Shown here one piece after another: positions 44,200 to 53,198 of a stretch of 64,000 nt of DNA. The DNA comes from Bacteroidota bacterium (lineage in GTDB: Bacteria; Bacteroidota; Bacteroidia; Bacteroidales; B39-G9), in assembly GCA_015222055.1 (NCBI GenBank), contig JADFUR010000048.1:1-64000 (forward strand), in the 5' to 3' direction. Under the pieces are notes generated by a model that saw nothing but the letters and a program-made list of their open reading frames with translations, ran no database searches and was not told the DNA's origin. Position numbers and translations under genes: made by a program. Each line of letters opens with the position of its first letter. Within the stretch, counting starts at the first letter, position 1.

Positions 44200-44512
44200 C
44201 CACAAAACAAACTCGTAGTATTTCACGACAAAGAAATTCGTCGTGCGTGGTATAACGATGAATGGTACTACTCTTTGGTTGACATTGTTGCGGTACTCTC
44301 CGAAAGCAAGAACCCTACTGATTATCTTAAAAAGATTAGAAAGCGTGACGAAACTGAAAAACTACATAGGGACAAGTTGTCCCCTGGTAGAAATGCAGAC
44401 AGCTTCGGGTAAAAACCGTAAAACGTTATTCGGGAATACAAAAAATGTATTCCGCCGAATCCAATCCATTCCATCGAAGAAAGCAAAGAGAAAAATTGAA
44501 AAATATATTAAA
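44200..44512 (+). pseudogene. Frameshifted Bro-N (BRO family/phage antirepressor-like) remnant
   Basis: Frame 1 'KLVVFHDKEIRRAWYNDEWYYSLVDIVAVLSESKNPTDYLKKIRKRD'; frame 2 continues 'YIGTSCPLVEMQTASGKNRKTLFGNTKNVFRRIQSIPSKKA'. Truncated after the domain. Confidence 0.82.
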
Positions 44513-44522
44513 ATCTCAGCTT

Positions 44523-44758
44523 CAAACTACGCCTTTTTTTTACAAGAAAATTAAACCCAAAAACCGGAGAAACAAACAAAACCCAATAAATTATTTTTTA
44601 TCACACACAAATTTTATAAATTTACCCGAGTAATATAAACTGTACCAAAAACAAAACCTTTTTCCTACAGCTTTTAAGTAAATGCCGCTTTTTTTAACGA
44701 CTAAACTCATATTACTATAATGGAAATAAATTTAATTGGGTGTTTATTTGATTGTTAG
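44523..44758. repeat. Direct repeat R1, copy 2
   Basis: See copy 1; ends ATTGTTAG immediately before the cargo B leader. Confidence 0.92.
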
Positions 44759-44784
44759 AACCTATTAAAATCAATACATAGCGA

Positions 44785-45561
44785 ATGACTTTTACCAGTG
44801 AAATCTTTGATGTTGAATACAGACATATAAGTAATGATAATTACCTACATGTCATTAATATTCAAGAAATTAATACGGAATTGGAAGAGTTCATTGATAC
44901 GTGTATTTCATTGATTTGTTATGGTCCTGATGATACAGACATTAGCATTATCAAAAAAGAACTAATTAGCTTTTTTGAAACGAAACAAAGTGATCCAGAT
45001 AAACGAACGATAAAAGGAGCTATTGCTGAGTTTTTCATAAATCTGTATCTATTAGATATCGGTTTTAAACAGGAATATTTGTTTTTAAACCTTGAAGAAA
45101 ATTCAATCAAAAAAGGATTTGACGGATATTTTACATTTTCAGATGAAGAATGGATTTTTGAAAGTAAATCAGGTAGTATTAATTCTTCAAATGCAACTCA
45201 CAAAGACAAAATATCTACTGCTTATACAGATTTAAAGAAAAAGGTTGAAACTAAAACATCAAATAATCCATGGAAAAATGCTTTTAATCACGCTAAAAGA
45301 GTGGGAAGCGAAGATGATATAATAAAAAATCTAAAAAAACTTTCGGATGATTTTGTGTTGGAAAAATATCAGAAAATTAAAGATTTAAACATAATTCCAG
45401 GTTCTACTATTTTTTTAGAAGGGAATTGGATAGATATTGATACCGATGACTTAGAAATCAAAATCAAAGGTTTTTTATCTGGCAAAGAATATAAAGGCAT
45501 AAATGTAATTTGTGTAAATAATAAATCAATTGAACTTTTTCAAGATTATTTAAACAGATAA
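44785..45561 (+). CDS. DUF1837/HamA-like PD-(D/E)XK nuclease of a Hachiman-like defence system
   Basis: 'IKGAIAEFFINLYLLDIGF...IKKGFDGYFTFSDEEWIFESKSG' gives E...D...ExK spacing like HamA/DUF1837; directly followed by a helicase gene (3-nt gap). Confidence 0.65.
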   Translation: MTFTSEIFDVEYRHISNDNYLHVINIQEINTELEEFIDTCISLICYGPDDTDISIIKKELISFFETKQSDPDKRTIKGAIAEFFINLYLLDIGFKQEYLFLNLEENSIKKGFDGYFTFSDEEWIFESKSGSINSSNATHKDKISTAYTDLKKKVETKTSNNPWKNAFNHAKRVGSEDDIIKNLKKLSDDFVLEKYQKIKDLNIIPGSTIFLEGNWIDIDTDDLEIKIKGFLSGKEYKGINVICVNNKSIELFQDYLNR

Positions 45562-45564
45562 AAT

Positions 45565-48015
45565 ATGCTAACAGAAGAAAAAAGAAAACTAACATCAATA
45601 ATTAAAAACGAGCATTTTAACAAGATTTTAAAAAAAATCACTGTCAATGAAACGTTGAAAGATGAAGAAAAATCATTTATTCTTGCAGCAGCCATCTTAT
45701 TTCTAAAGTTTTATGAACGGGATAACAGATTTATAAGTTTTGCAGATTTCGCATATTATATTATACTAAAATATTCACTTAAATATCAAGATTTTCAGCC
45801 ACTTTATGACTTCTCTTTAAGTTTTGGTTTTTATCCAATTGCAAAAAGCATTTTAAATGAAAAATTATTAGAACATGATACAATAATTGACCAGTTATTA
45901 AATACAAGGCTGAATGATTATCTAAATAAAGAAAATTATATTGAAACATTAGAACAGAATATTAATAGCAAAAGGTTTCTTAACGATAGCTCTGATGAGA
46001 AAAGTTATTTAGCACCGACTTCTTTTGGTAAAAGCTCTCTAATAGTTGATTATATAAAAGAATTGTCACAAAATAATGTTAAAATTGCTATTGTTGTTCC
46101 AACAAAGTCATTATTAATGCAAACTTATAGAATGATAAGATTTGCTAATTTGGGTAAAAAGATATTAATTCATGACGAGATGTATAACGGAGAAGATAGT
46201 TTCATTGCTATCTTTACCCAAGAGCGTTCATTACGTTTGTTAAGTCACGAGAATTTATTTTTTGATGTACTAATTATTGACGAAGCCCATAACTTATTAA
46301 AAGAAGATAAAAGTAGTAGCCGAAATATATTATTAGCTCGCTTAATTGCGAAAAACAGAATACTCAATCCAAACCAAAAAGTTATATACTTATCACCTCT
46401 TATTAGCGATGTTCATAAATTGCGTATTTCTAAAAGTCAAGAAATTAAATCTCATAATATCAAATTTAATATCAAAGAACCAGAATTATTTGAATACTTG
46501 AATAATAAGGTTTATCAATACAATAGATTTGCTAATCAATTCTATGAAATTGAAAGTAATATAGGCGGATTTAATTATCTTATTAACAAGTCACAGAAAA
46601 AGAATTTTATTTATGAAACAAGCCCAAAGAAAATAGAAAAACTTGCTAAATTCATAAGTAGCAACCTTAAAACAAATTTATTAGAAGCACCTGAAATTAT
46701 CACAATAATAAATAATTTAAAAACAGAAGTTCATGAAAGTTTTTATGCTATTGATTATGTAAAAAGGGGTTTGATATATTTACATGGGCAAATACCAGAC
46801 ATAGTTAAAGAATATTTAGAAAGTAAATTTAGCACAGTAAATGAATTAAATTATATTGTTGCAAATTCCGTTATTTTAGAAGGAATGAATTTACCAATTG
46901 ATGCACTCTTTATATTTAATACATGGGGGTTACAAGGTAAAGAATTGATTAATTTGATTGGTAGAGTTAATAGACTTAATACTATATTCTTGTCATATCC
47001 TATTGATTTTAGAAAATTACTTCCTCAAATTCATTTTATAAATACATCGAGTAGCACTCGAACACATACAAACAAAATAAAGACATTAAGAAGCCGTATT
47101 TTTGAAGACATTGTTAAAAATCCACTACTTGCAGAGTTTGATTTCGATAATTTAGGTGTTTCAAAAGATAAAGAAGATGAAGAATTAAACAGAATACAAA
47201 GAATTCAAGAAAACGAAGAATTATTATATTCTACTCCCACTAATGAATATGATAAGATTAAACAATCCTTTATTGAAGCTAACATAATCAACTTTTATTC
47301 TGAAAGCGATGATATTATTAATAGTTTTATTGTAAAAAAAGAAGATGTAAGAAATGGTAGTGTTGTTGATTGGACTAATTTTAGTGTAATTGATAAAATA
47401 GAATATGTATTTATTCATGAATTGGAAGTGGTTGATTTTGAATTCGCTCGACTTAGAAATAATGCAGCAAAAAATTATTACGACAATTATATCCATATAG
47501 GAAGAAAAAAATCATTTAATGAAAGAGTTAAATCCCAAATATTATATTTTCAACATCGTGCAGAGAGTTCTAATATAGATGATAGATTATATTATATGGG
47601 CAGATATGGTGAAATTCCCAAATACACTGGAAATTTTCAGAATAGTAATCCTGTTTATGTCGATTTATCAACAAAAAATGATACGGAAAAAGCAAATTTA
47701 GCCATTGTTAAATTAAAAATGGAAGATGACTTTATTAGCTTTAAAATTAACAGATTCGTTGTACTGTTATATGATTACGAATTAATCAATTCCGATGAAT
47801 ACAATTTGTTTATCTATGGTACAACAGATGAAAATAAAATTGCTTTGACCAAATATGGATTAAATATAAATCTTGTTAGTAAATTAGAAACGGATAATCA
47901 ATTAGGAAATCTTCAATTTGACAGCTTTAAAAATTTATCGGCTAATAAAAATTTTAAGTTGTATTTAGAAACCTTATCTGATTTTCAAAGATTTGAAATA
48001 CAGCGATATTTGTAA
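45565..48015 (+). CDS. HamB-like SF2 DEAH helicase of a Hachiman-like defence system
   Basis: Motif I 'YLAPTSFGKSSLIVDY', Ia 'AIVVPTKSLLMQTYR', II 'LIIDEAHNLL', V/VI 'VANSVILEGMNLPIDALFIFN...LINLIGRVNRL'. Confidence 0.78.
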   Translation: MLTEEKRKLTSIIKNEHFNKILKKITVNETLKDEEKSFILAAAILFLKFYERDNRFISFADFAYYIILKYSLKYQDFQPLYDFSLSFGFYPIAKSILNEKLLEHDTIIDQLLNTRLNDYLNKENYIETLEQNINSKRFLNDSSDEKSYLAPTSFGKSSLIVDYIKELSQNNVKIAIVVPTKSLLMQTYRMIRFANLGKKILIHDEMYNGEDSFIAIFTQERSLRLLSHENLFFDVLIIDEAHNLLKEDKSSSRNILLARLIAKNRILNPNQKVIYLSPLISDVHKLRISKSQEIKSHNIKFNIKEPELFEYLNNKVYQYNRFANQFYEIESNIGGFNYLINKSQKKNFIYETSPKKIEKLAKFISSNLKTNLLEAPEIITIINNLKTEVHESFYAIDYVKRGLIYLHGQIPDIVKEYLESKFSTVNELNYIVANSVILEGMNLPIDALFIFNTWGLQGKELINLIGRVNRLNTIFLSYPIDFRKLLPQIHFINTSSSTRTHTNKIKTLRSRIFEDIVKNPLLAEFDFDNLGVSKDKEDEELNRIQRIQENEELLYSTPTNEYDKIKQSFIEANIINFYSESDDIINSFIVKKEDVRNGSVVDWTNFSVIDKIEYVFIHELEVVDFEFARLRNNAAKNYYDNYIHIGRKKSFNERVKSQILYFQHRAESSNIDDRLYYMGRYGEIPKYTGNFQNSNPVYVDLSTKNDTEKANLAIVKLKMEDDFISFKINRFVVLLYDYELINSDEYNLFIYGTTDENKIALTKYGLNINLVSKLETDNQLGNLQFDSFKNLSANKNFKLYLETLSDFQRFEIQRYL

Positions 48016-48020
48016 TTCTC

Positions 48021-48160
48021 AATACTAACAAGCTCTACAATGTGTATAATTCATAGGGAGTTCAGAGATTTTCGAGCATTTTCACTCGCGTCAATTTTGG
48101 GTGTTAATTTGATGAGTTTCAAATCCGCAATCCCTTACGAAATAATACACTCATCGTTAA
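48021..48160. other. Long imperfect palindrome terminating cargo B (attC-like)
   Basis: CTAAC...GTGTATAATTCATAGGGA ... TCCCTTACGAAATAATACAC...CGTTAATC: outer and inner arms complementary, ending at the R2 boundary. Confidence 0.5.
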
Positions 48161-48236
48161 TCACCAAAAAAATCATTTCTTTTTTGGTGAAAAAAGAGAA
48201 TTACCATCATTAAATTTTCGGTTTAATAACATATCA
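48155..48236. repeat. Direct repeat R2, copy 2 (native; spans oxidoreductase stop codon)
   Basis: CGTTAATCACC...GGTTTAATAACATATCA shared with 44117-44199. Confidence 0.92.
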
Positions 48237-49762
48237 ACCATCTGAACACCATTCATCATGCTACCATATAAACCATGTGCAAACTTTGGTTGATAAAGAT
48301 TTTTAATTGGTGTTTTAAATGGGAGTCGTTTGGGTCCGAACTGGCTTACTATTGAAGCCATATCGTAAAGGCTTCCTGTGGGCGAACCCGAATAACGCGA
48401 AAAAGTAGCCGGAGTTGAAATGTTTTTAACAACAATATGTTTTCTTAAATCGGGAATAAAATATTTCTCTGCTATATTAATAAAAAAGTCACCCCATTTT
48501 TCTTTTTCTGCTTCATATTTTTCAGGATTGTTTTCTCGCCAATCAAGCCATTTGTCTATTCCAAAAGGGGAGCACCTTATTGTTACTGTATTTTTCGAAC
48601 CTGTTGTTAACGATGGACAAATAACCGCTGCATGAAAACATGTTTCACTAAATGCGCTATCTCCTTTGAGTAATCCTTCAAAAAGTTTTTCAGAAGTTCC
48701 CAGTCCGGTTGATACTACATTATATGGATAATCAAGATCCATTTCTTCAAGATTAATATCATCATCCAAACCCAGAGCAATGTTTATTGACGATGTCGAC
48801 ATAAGAATATTATCTAAACGCTTAATATATTTTGCAGGCAAATTTTCTTCCCCCACAAGCTTTCTCATGGCAACCATTGGGTCAATAGTAGTTATTACTT
48901 TATCTGCATTAATTATAGTATTATCTCCTTTTACTTTAACTCCAACCGCTTCACCATTCTCAATTACAATTTTTTCAACATCGGCATTTAAACGAATTTC
49001 GCCATCCCATTTCTGAAAAAGTTTAGTCATATTTACAGGAAACTCATCAAAATAGTTATATGGTCTAAAACATCTAGTCATTGACGAAAGCATTGCTCCT
49101 GTTGCATAAATTGCAGAAGCATGATCAGAAGGCACACCTGAAAAAGAAGTAAAAGTCTCCATTACTTCTCTAAGTTTAGGATTTGTAATTTTAAATTTAT
49201 CGAGCAATTCAGAATAAGTGCGATTAAGATTTGCGATTACTTTTGGTGCTCTAAACGGTGTGACAATAGTATCTTTAAGGCTTGGAATTACTTTTAGTTT
49301 TCGCACTTGAGAAAACATAGAAATAGAATAATCCATGAGCTTATCAATTTTATCAGCATCATCAGGAAATTTATTTTTCAGATACTTTGTAAATTTTTCT
49401 GATCCTGCAGGAATTTTATATTCGTCAGTCTTATCTCCTTTAACCACAATACGCCGCATAAAATCTTTTTCATACTTTTTTAATTCTATTTCAATTCCAA
49501 GATATTCCAGCATATCAATAATATCAGGAAAAAGCTGGGTTGTTTCAAACACATATTCACCTTTTTTAAAAGTAGTACAATAACCTCCCACATAACTGTT
49601 TTTTTCTATGATTAAGGTCTTCATCACTTTTGTATTTTTCATCCACATAAGAGCCGTTGCCAGACCACTAATTCCTGCTCCTATAATAATTAAGTCGTAA
49701 TGTTCTTTAGCTGTATAATTTGATTTGATTTCTTCTTTGAATGATTTCGCTTTCTTTGCCAT
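48173..49762 (-). CDS. CrtI/phytoene desaturase-like NAD(P)/FAD-dependent oxidoreductase
   Basis: 'YDLIIIGAGISGLATALMWMKN', 'SYVGGYCTTFKKGEYVFE', 'NADKVITTIDPMVAMRKL', C-terminal 'GLYGSMMNGVQMVDMLL'. Confidence 0.88.
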   Translation of the reverse strand: MAKKAKSFKEEIKSNYTAKEHYDLIIIGAGISGLATALMWMKNTKVMKTLIIEKNSYVGGYCTTFKKGEYVFETTQLFPDIIDMLEYLGIEIELKKYEKDFMRRIVVKGDKTDEYKIPAGSEKFTKYLKNKFPDDADKIDKLMDYSISMFSQVRKLKVIPSLKDTIVTPFRAPKVIANLNRTYSELLDKFKITNPKLREVMETFTSFSGVPSDHASAIYATGAMLSSMTRCFRPYNYFDEFPVNMTKLFQKWDGEIRLNADVEKIVIENGEAVGVKVKGDNTIINADKVITTIDPMVAMRKLVGEENLPAKYIKRLDNILMSTSSINIALGLDDDINLEEMDLDYPYNVVSTGLGTSEKLFEGLLKGDSAFSETCFHAAVICPSLTTGSKNTVTIRCSPFGIDKWLDWRENNPEKYEAEKEKWGDFFINIAEKYFIPDLRKHIVVKNISTPATFSRYSGSPTGSLYDMASIVSQFGPKRLPFKTPIKNLYQPKFAHGLYGSMMNGVQMVDMLLNRKFNDGNSLFSPKKK

Positions 49763-49934
49763 TATTTCTATATAAATTATTAGTATAAATTAATCGATGT
49801 TAAAAAAATATCACTCTCAATTTAAAAAGAAATTAAAGATTCTCCAAACCAGCTAAAAAATTATTCTTAGTTTTTATAAAACATTGTTTTAACTTTGTAA
49901 TCTTTTAAAATTACGAAATCTTTATTAAAAAAAA

Positions 49935-50354
49935 GTGATTACTTTAGAGATAAACAACATATCGGAAATAGAAGAAACTGCCAAATTGTTTTTAAACAAA
50001 ACAAAAAAGCATAAAAAATTTGCTTTTTTTGGTGATATGGGAGTTGGTAAAACAACTTTTATTAAAGAATTGTGCAAACAATTAGGCGTTACCGATGTTG
50101 TAAACAGCCCAAGTTTTGCAATTGTAAACGAATATACTTCATCAAACGATGAAATAATTTATCATTTCGATTTTTATCGTATTAAAAACATTAATGAAGT
50201 TTTTGATTTTGGTTATGAAGAATATTTTTACAGCCCAAACTATTGTTTTGTTGAGTGGCCAGAAAAAATCCAACAACTTCTTCCCGAAGATTTTATTATA
50301 GTTAATTTTACAGAAGAATCTAATCATAAAAGAATAATTAATATTCAGATGTAA
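49935..50354 (+). CDS. tsaE: tRNA threonylcarbamoyladenosine biosynthesis ATPase TsaE
   Basis: 'FFGDMGVGKTTFIKELCKQLGVTDVVNSPSFAIVNEY', 'IYHFDFYRI', 'FVEWPEKI'. GTG start. Confidence 0.95.
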   Translation: MITLEINNISEIEETAKLFLNKTKKHKKFAFFGDMGVGKTTFIKELCKQLGVTDVVNSPSFAIVNEYTSSNDEIIYHFDFYRIKNINEVFDFGYEEYFYSPNYCFVEWPEKIQQLLPEDFIIVNFTEESNHKRIINIQM

Positions 50355-50356
50355 CC

Positions 50357-50389
50357 AGACCTAACAGGTTTTAAAAACCTGTTAGGTCT
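50357..50389. repeat. Perfect palindrome AGACCTAACAGGTTTT-A-AAAACCTGTTAGGTCT
   Basis: 16-bp perfect arms with 1-nt centre; resembles an abundant Bacteroidota dispersed palindrome. Confidence 0.75.
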
Positions 50390-50397
50390 CTCGAAAT

Positions 50398-50440
50398 AAA
50401 AAGCAAAGCCCAAATCAATAAAGTTTGGGCTTTGCTTTTT
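50398..50440. terminator. Bidirectional terminator tsaE/glnS
   Basis: AAAAAGCAAAGCCCAAA-9 nt-TTTGGGCTTTGCTTTTT. Confidence 0.88.
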
Positions 50441-50452
50441 AGAAACTTTTTA

Positions 50453-52153
50453 TTATTTCTTGTTCATTTTTGACCAAGAATCTCTCAAGGCAACCGTTCT
50501 GTTAAACAGCAACTTATCAGGTTTAGAATCTTTATCAATACAGAAATAGCCCAGTCTCTCAAACTGTAATAAAGAGCCGTTTGCAGCATTTTTTAATCCT
50601 GGTTCTACTTTACAATTGTTTAATATTGTTAAAGAATCTTTGTTTAAAAACTTTTTGAAATCTACACCTTTTTTGCCTAAAGGGTCTTCGTCAACAAACA
50701 ATCTGTCATATAATCTAACTTCTGCATCTAAAGCATGTTTAGCCGACACCCAATGCAAAGTACCTTTAACTTTACGTCCGTCTGGCGATGAACCACCTTT
50801 TGTTTCGGGGTCATAAGTACAATGTAATTCAATAACATCTCCTGTGTTCTCGTCTTTAACAACTTCAACGCAAGTTATGTAATAAGCATATCTCAAACGA
50901 ACTTCTCTTCCGGGAGCTAAGCGGAAAAATTTCTTTGGTGCTTCTTCCATAAAATCATCTCTCTCAATATATAATTCTTTTGAGAATGGCACTTTTCTAC
51001 TTCCTTTGCTTGCATCTTCAGGGTTGTTTATTGCATCAATCTCTTCATCTAAATTTTCAGGATAATTATCAATAATAACCTTTAAGGGATTTAAAACACT
51101 CATTACACGATTTGACACTTTATTTAAGTCTTCGCGAACACTATGCTCTAACAAGGCAACATCAATAACATTATCGCGCTTAGCAACTCCAATTGTATTT
51201 GCAAAATTTCTTATTGAGGCAGCAGTATAGCCACGTCGTCTCAAACCTGATACAGTAGGCATTCGCGGATCATCCCATCCGTCGACCAAATTTTCGTCAA
51301 CAAGTTCCATTAATTTTCGTTTACTCATAACGGTATAACTCAAATTAAGTCTTGCAAATTCAATCTGTTGCGGACGAGAATCAATATTTAAAGCAATAAG
51401 AAACCAATCGTATAAAGGTCGGTGAACTTCAAACTCAAGAGTACAAATTGAATGAGTTATCCCTTCAATAGCATCAGATATTCCATGAGCAAAATCATAC
51501 ATTGGGTAAATACACCATTTATCACCCGTTCGATGATGATTTTGTTTTTTTATTCTATAAACAATAGGATCGCGCATATGCATATTTGGCGATGCCATGT
51601 CAATTTTTGCTCTTAAAGAATGTGTTCCTTCTTCAAATTTTCCTTCACGCATTTGTTCAAAAAGCGAAAGACTTTCTTCAACAGAACGATTACGATAAGG
51701 ACTTTCTTTCCCCGGTCGTGTAGGCGTTCCTCTATATTCTTTTATCTCGTCGCCACTTAATTCACAAACATAAGCATTCCCCGACTTTATTAATTGTAGA
51801 GCATATTGGTATAATTTCTCAAAATAATCAGAAGCATAAAACATTCTGTCTTTCCAGTCAAAACCCAACCAATGTACATCTTCTTTTATTGATTCAACAT
51901 ATTCAACATCTTCTTTAGTTGGATTAGTATCGTCAAATCGCAAATTGCATATGCCATTATACTGCTGAGCCAAACCAAAATTCAAACAAATTGATTTTGC
52001 ATGACCAATATGAAGATATCCATTTGGTTCAGGAGGGAAACGTGTATGTACCTCTGTTCTTTTACCTGTTTTTAGGTCTTCGTCAATAATGCTTTGAACA
52101 AAATTTACAGGTTTTTTTGTTTCGTTTGTTTGTTTCTCGTTCGTATTCTTCAT
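50453..52153 (-). CDS. glnS: Glutaminyl-tRNA synthetase
   Basis: '[46 protein letters not shown]', 'VMSKRKL'. ORF track opens at 52192; start likely MKNTNEK. Confidence 0.95.
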   Translation of the reverse strand: MKNTNEKQTNETKKPVNFVQSIIDEDLKTGKRTEVHTRFPPEPNGYLHIGHAKSICLNFGLAQQYNGICNLRFDDTNPTKEDVEYVESIKEDVHWLGFDWKDRMFYASDYFEKLYQYALQLIKSGNAYVCELSGDEIKEYRGTPTRPGKESPYRNRSVEESLSLFEQMREGKFEEGTHSLRAKIDMASPNMHMRDPIVYRIKKQNHHRTGDKWCIYPMYDFAHGISDAIEGITHSICTLEFEVHRPLYDWFLIALNIDSRPQQIEFARLNLSYTVMSKRKLMELVDENLVDGWDDPRMPTVSGLRRRGYTAASIRNFANTIGVAKRDNVIDVALLEHSVREDLNKVSNRVMSVLNPLKVIIDNYPENLDEEIDAINNPEDASKGSRKVPFSKELYIERDDFMEEAPKKFFRLAPGREVRLRYAYYITCVEVVKDENTGDVIELHCTYDPETKGGSSPDGRKVKGTLHWVSAKHALDAEVRLYDRLFVDEDPLGKKGVDFKKFLNKDSLTILNNCKVEPGLKNAANGSLLQFERLGYFCIDKDSKPDKLLFNRTVALRDSWSKMNKK

Positions 52154-52296
52154 TTTAATATAATGATTGATTAATTTACAAAAAGAATCCAAAGTTAAAT
52201 AAAAAAAATTGAAAGCTAATAGAAATATTTAGCGATTGTAAAAAGTAAGTTGTAAAAAATTATTTTAAATTTGCACAAATTAATAATTACAAAAAA

Positions 52297-52647
52297 ATGG
52301 GTTTAATTGAAATTGAAGGCATGGAATTTTATGCTTATCACGGATGTTTTAAAGAAGAACAAATTGTTGGTAACAAATTTTTAATAGACTTATCAATAGA
52401 GGCAAATTGTGTTGAGGCTTCAAAAACAGACAATTTAAATGATGCAGTTAACTATCAGGCAGCATATACTATAGTAAAATGCGAAATGGAGAAAAAATCT
52501 CACCTTTTAGAAAATATAGCAAATAGAATATTAGACAGCCTGTACAAAAAATTACCAAACATAATAAAAGCGACTGTTAAAGTATCGAAAATCAATCCTC
52601 CTATGGGAGGAAAAATAGAAAAAGTGAGCCTAACTCTCAGTAAATAA
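52297..52647 (+). CDS. folB: Dihydroneopterin aldolase
   Basis: 'GLIEIEGMEFYAYHGCFKEEQIVGNKFLIDLSI', 'SHLLENIANRIL', 'VSKINPPMGGKIEKVSLTLSK'. Confidence 0.93.
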   Translation: MGLIEIEGMEFYAYHGCFKEEQIVGNKFLIDLSIEANCVEASKTDNLNDAVNYQAAYTIVKCEMEKKSHLLENIANRILDSLYKKLPNIIKATVKVSKINPPMGGKIEKVSLTLSK

Positions 52648-52710
52648 TGCATTATACGTTTGTGTTTCATAAAAAAGTGAAAAAACTTGTATATATAATA
52701 TAGATTTTTA

Positions 52711-52718
52711 TAACTTTG
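52711..52718 (+). promoter_or_regulatory. Bacteroidota sigma -7 box (TAACTTTG) upstream of tRNA-Cys
   Basis: Matches the TAnnTTTG consensus about 20 nt before the tRNA, with an upstream TTG. Confidence 0.5.
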
Positions 52719-52738
52719 CACCCTTGAAAATAATACAA

Positions 52739-52809
52739 GGTCTCGTGGCCGAGTGGCTAGGCGGTGGTCTGCAAAACCATACACAGCGGTTCGAATCCGC
52801 TCGAGACCT
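52739..52809 (+). tRNA. tRNA-Cys(GCA)
   Basis: GGTCTCG...TCTGCAAAACC...GGTTCGAATCC...CGAGACC cloverleaf; GCA anticodon. Confidence 0.95.
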
Positions 52810-52935
52810 CGCTTAAAAACAAAAAAATACATTTATAAGGAAAACATAATAATTTTTTTAATTTTATTTAAAAATTGTTTTCTTTGTAAATGAATTTTTT
52901 AATAAATTTAATTTACAAACTAAAAATTTAAAATT

Positions 52936-53172
52936 ATGTCAGACATTTCATCAAGAGTAAAAGCAATTATCGTTGACAAATTAGGCGTTGATGAAAACGA
53001 AGTAGTTAATGAAGCTAGTTTTACCAATGATTTAGGTGCAGATTCATTAGACACTGTTGAGTTAATTATGGAATTTGAAAAAGAATTTAATATTGCAATT
53101 CCTGACGATCAAGCTGAAAAAATTGGTACAGTTGGTGATGCTATTTCTTACATTGAAAACAACGCAAAATAA
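52936..53172 (+). CDS. acpP: Acyl carrier protein
   Basis: '[43 protein letters not shown]'. Confidence 0.97.
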   Translation: MSDISSRVKAIIVDKLGVDENEVVNEASFTNDLGADSLDTVELIMEFEKEFNIAIPDDQAEKIGTVGDAISYIENNAK

Positions 53173-53198
53173 TTAATCTCGTTTTAAATTATTAGAAC

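Noticed and set aside
44445-44633. Short plus-strand ORF across the Bro-N/R1 junction
   Set aside because: Chance reading through pseudogene and repeat sequence.
42101-48236. Interpretation as a prophage or conjugative element
   Set aside because: No integrase, capsid, terminase, relaxase or transposase gene in the interval; only repeats, two cargo pairs and a Bro-N remnant.
50357-50389. Palindrome as an attC site
   Set aside because: Perfect short symmetric hairpin lacking the asymmetric, long, imperfect architecture of attC, although its CTAAC/GTTAG ends are reminiscent.
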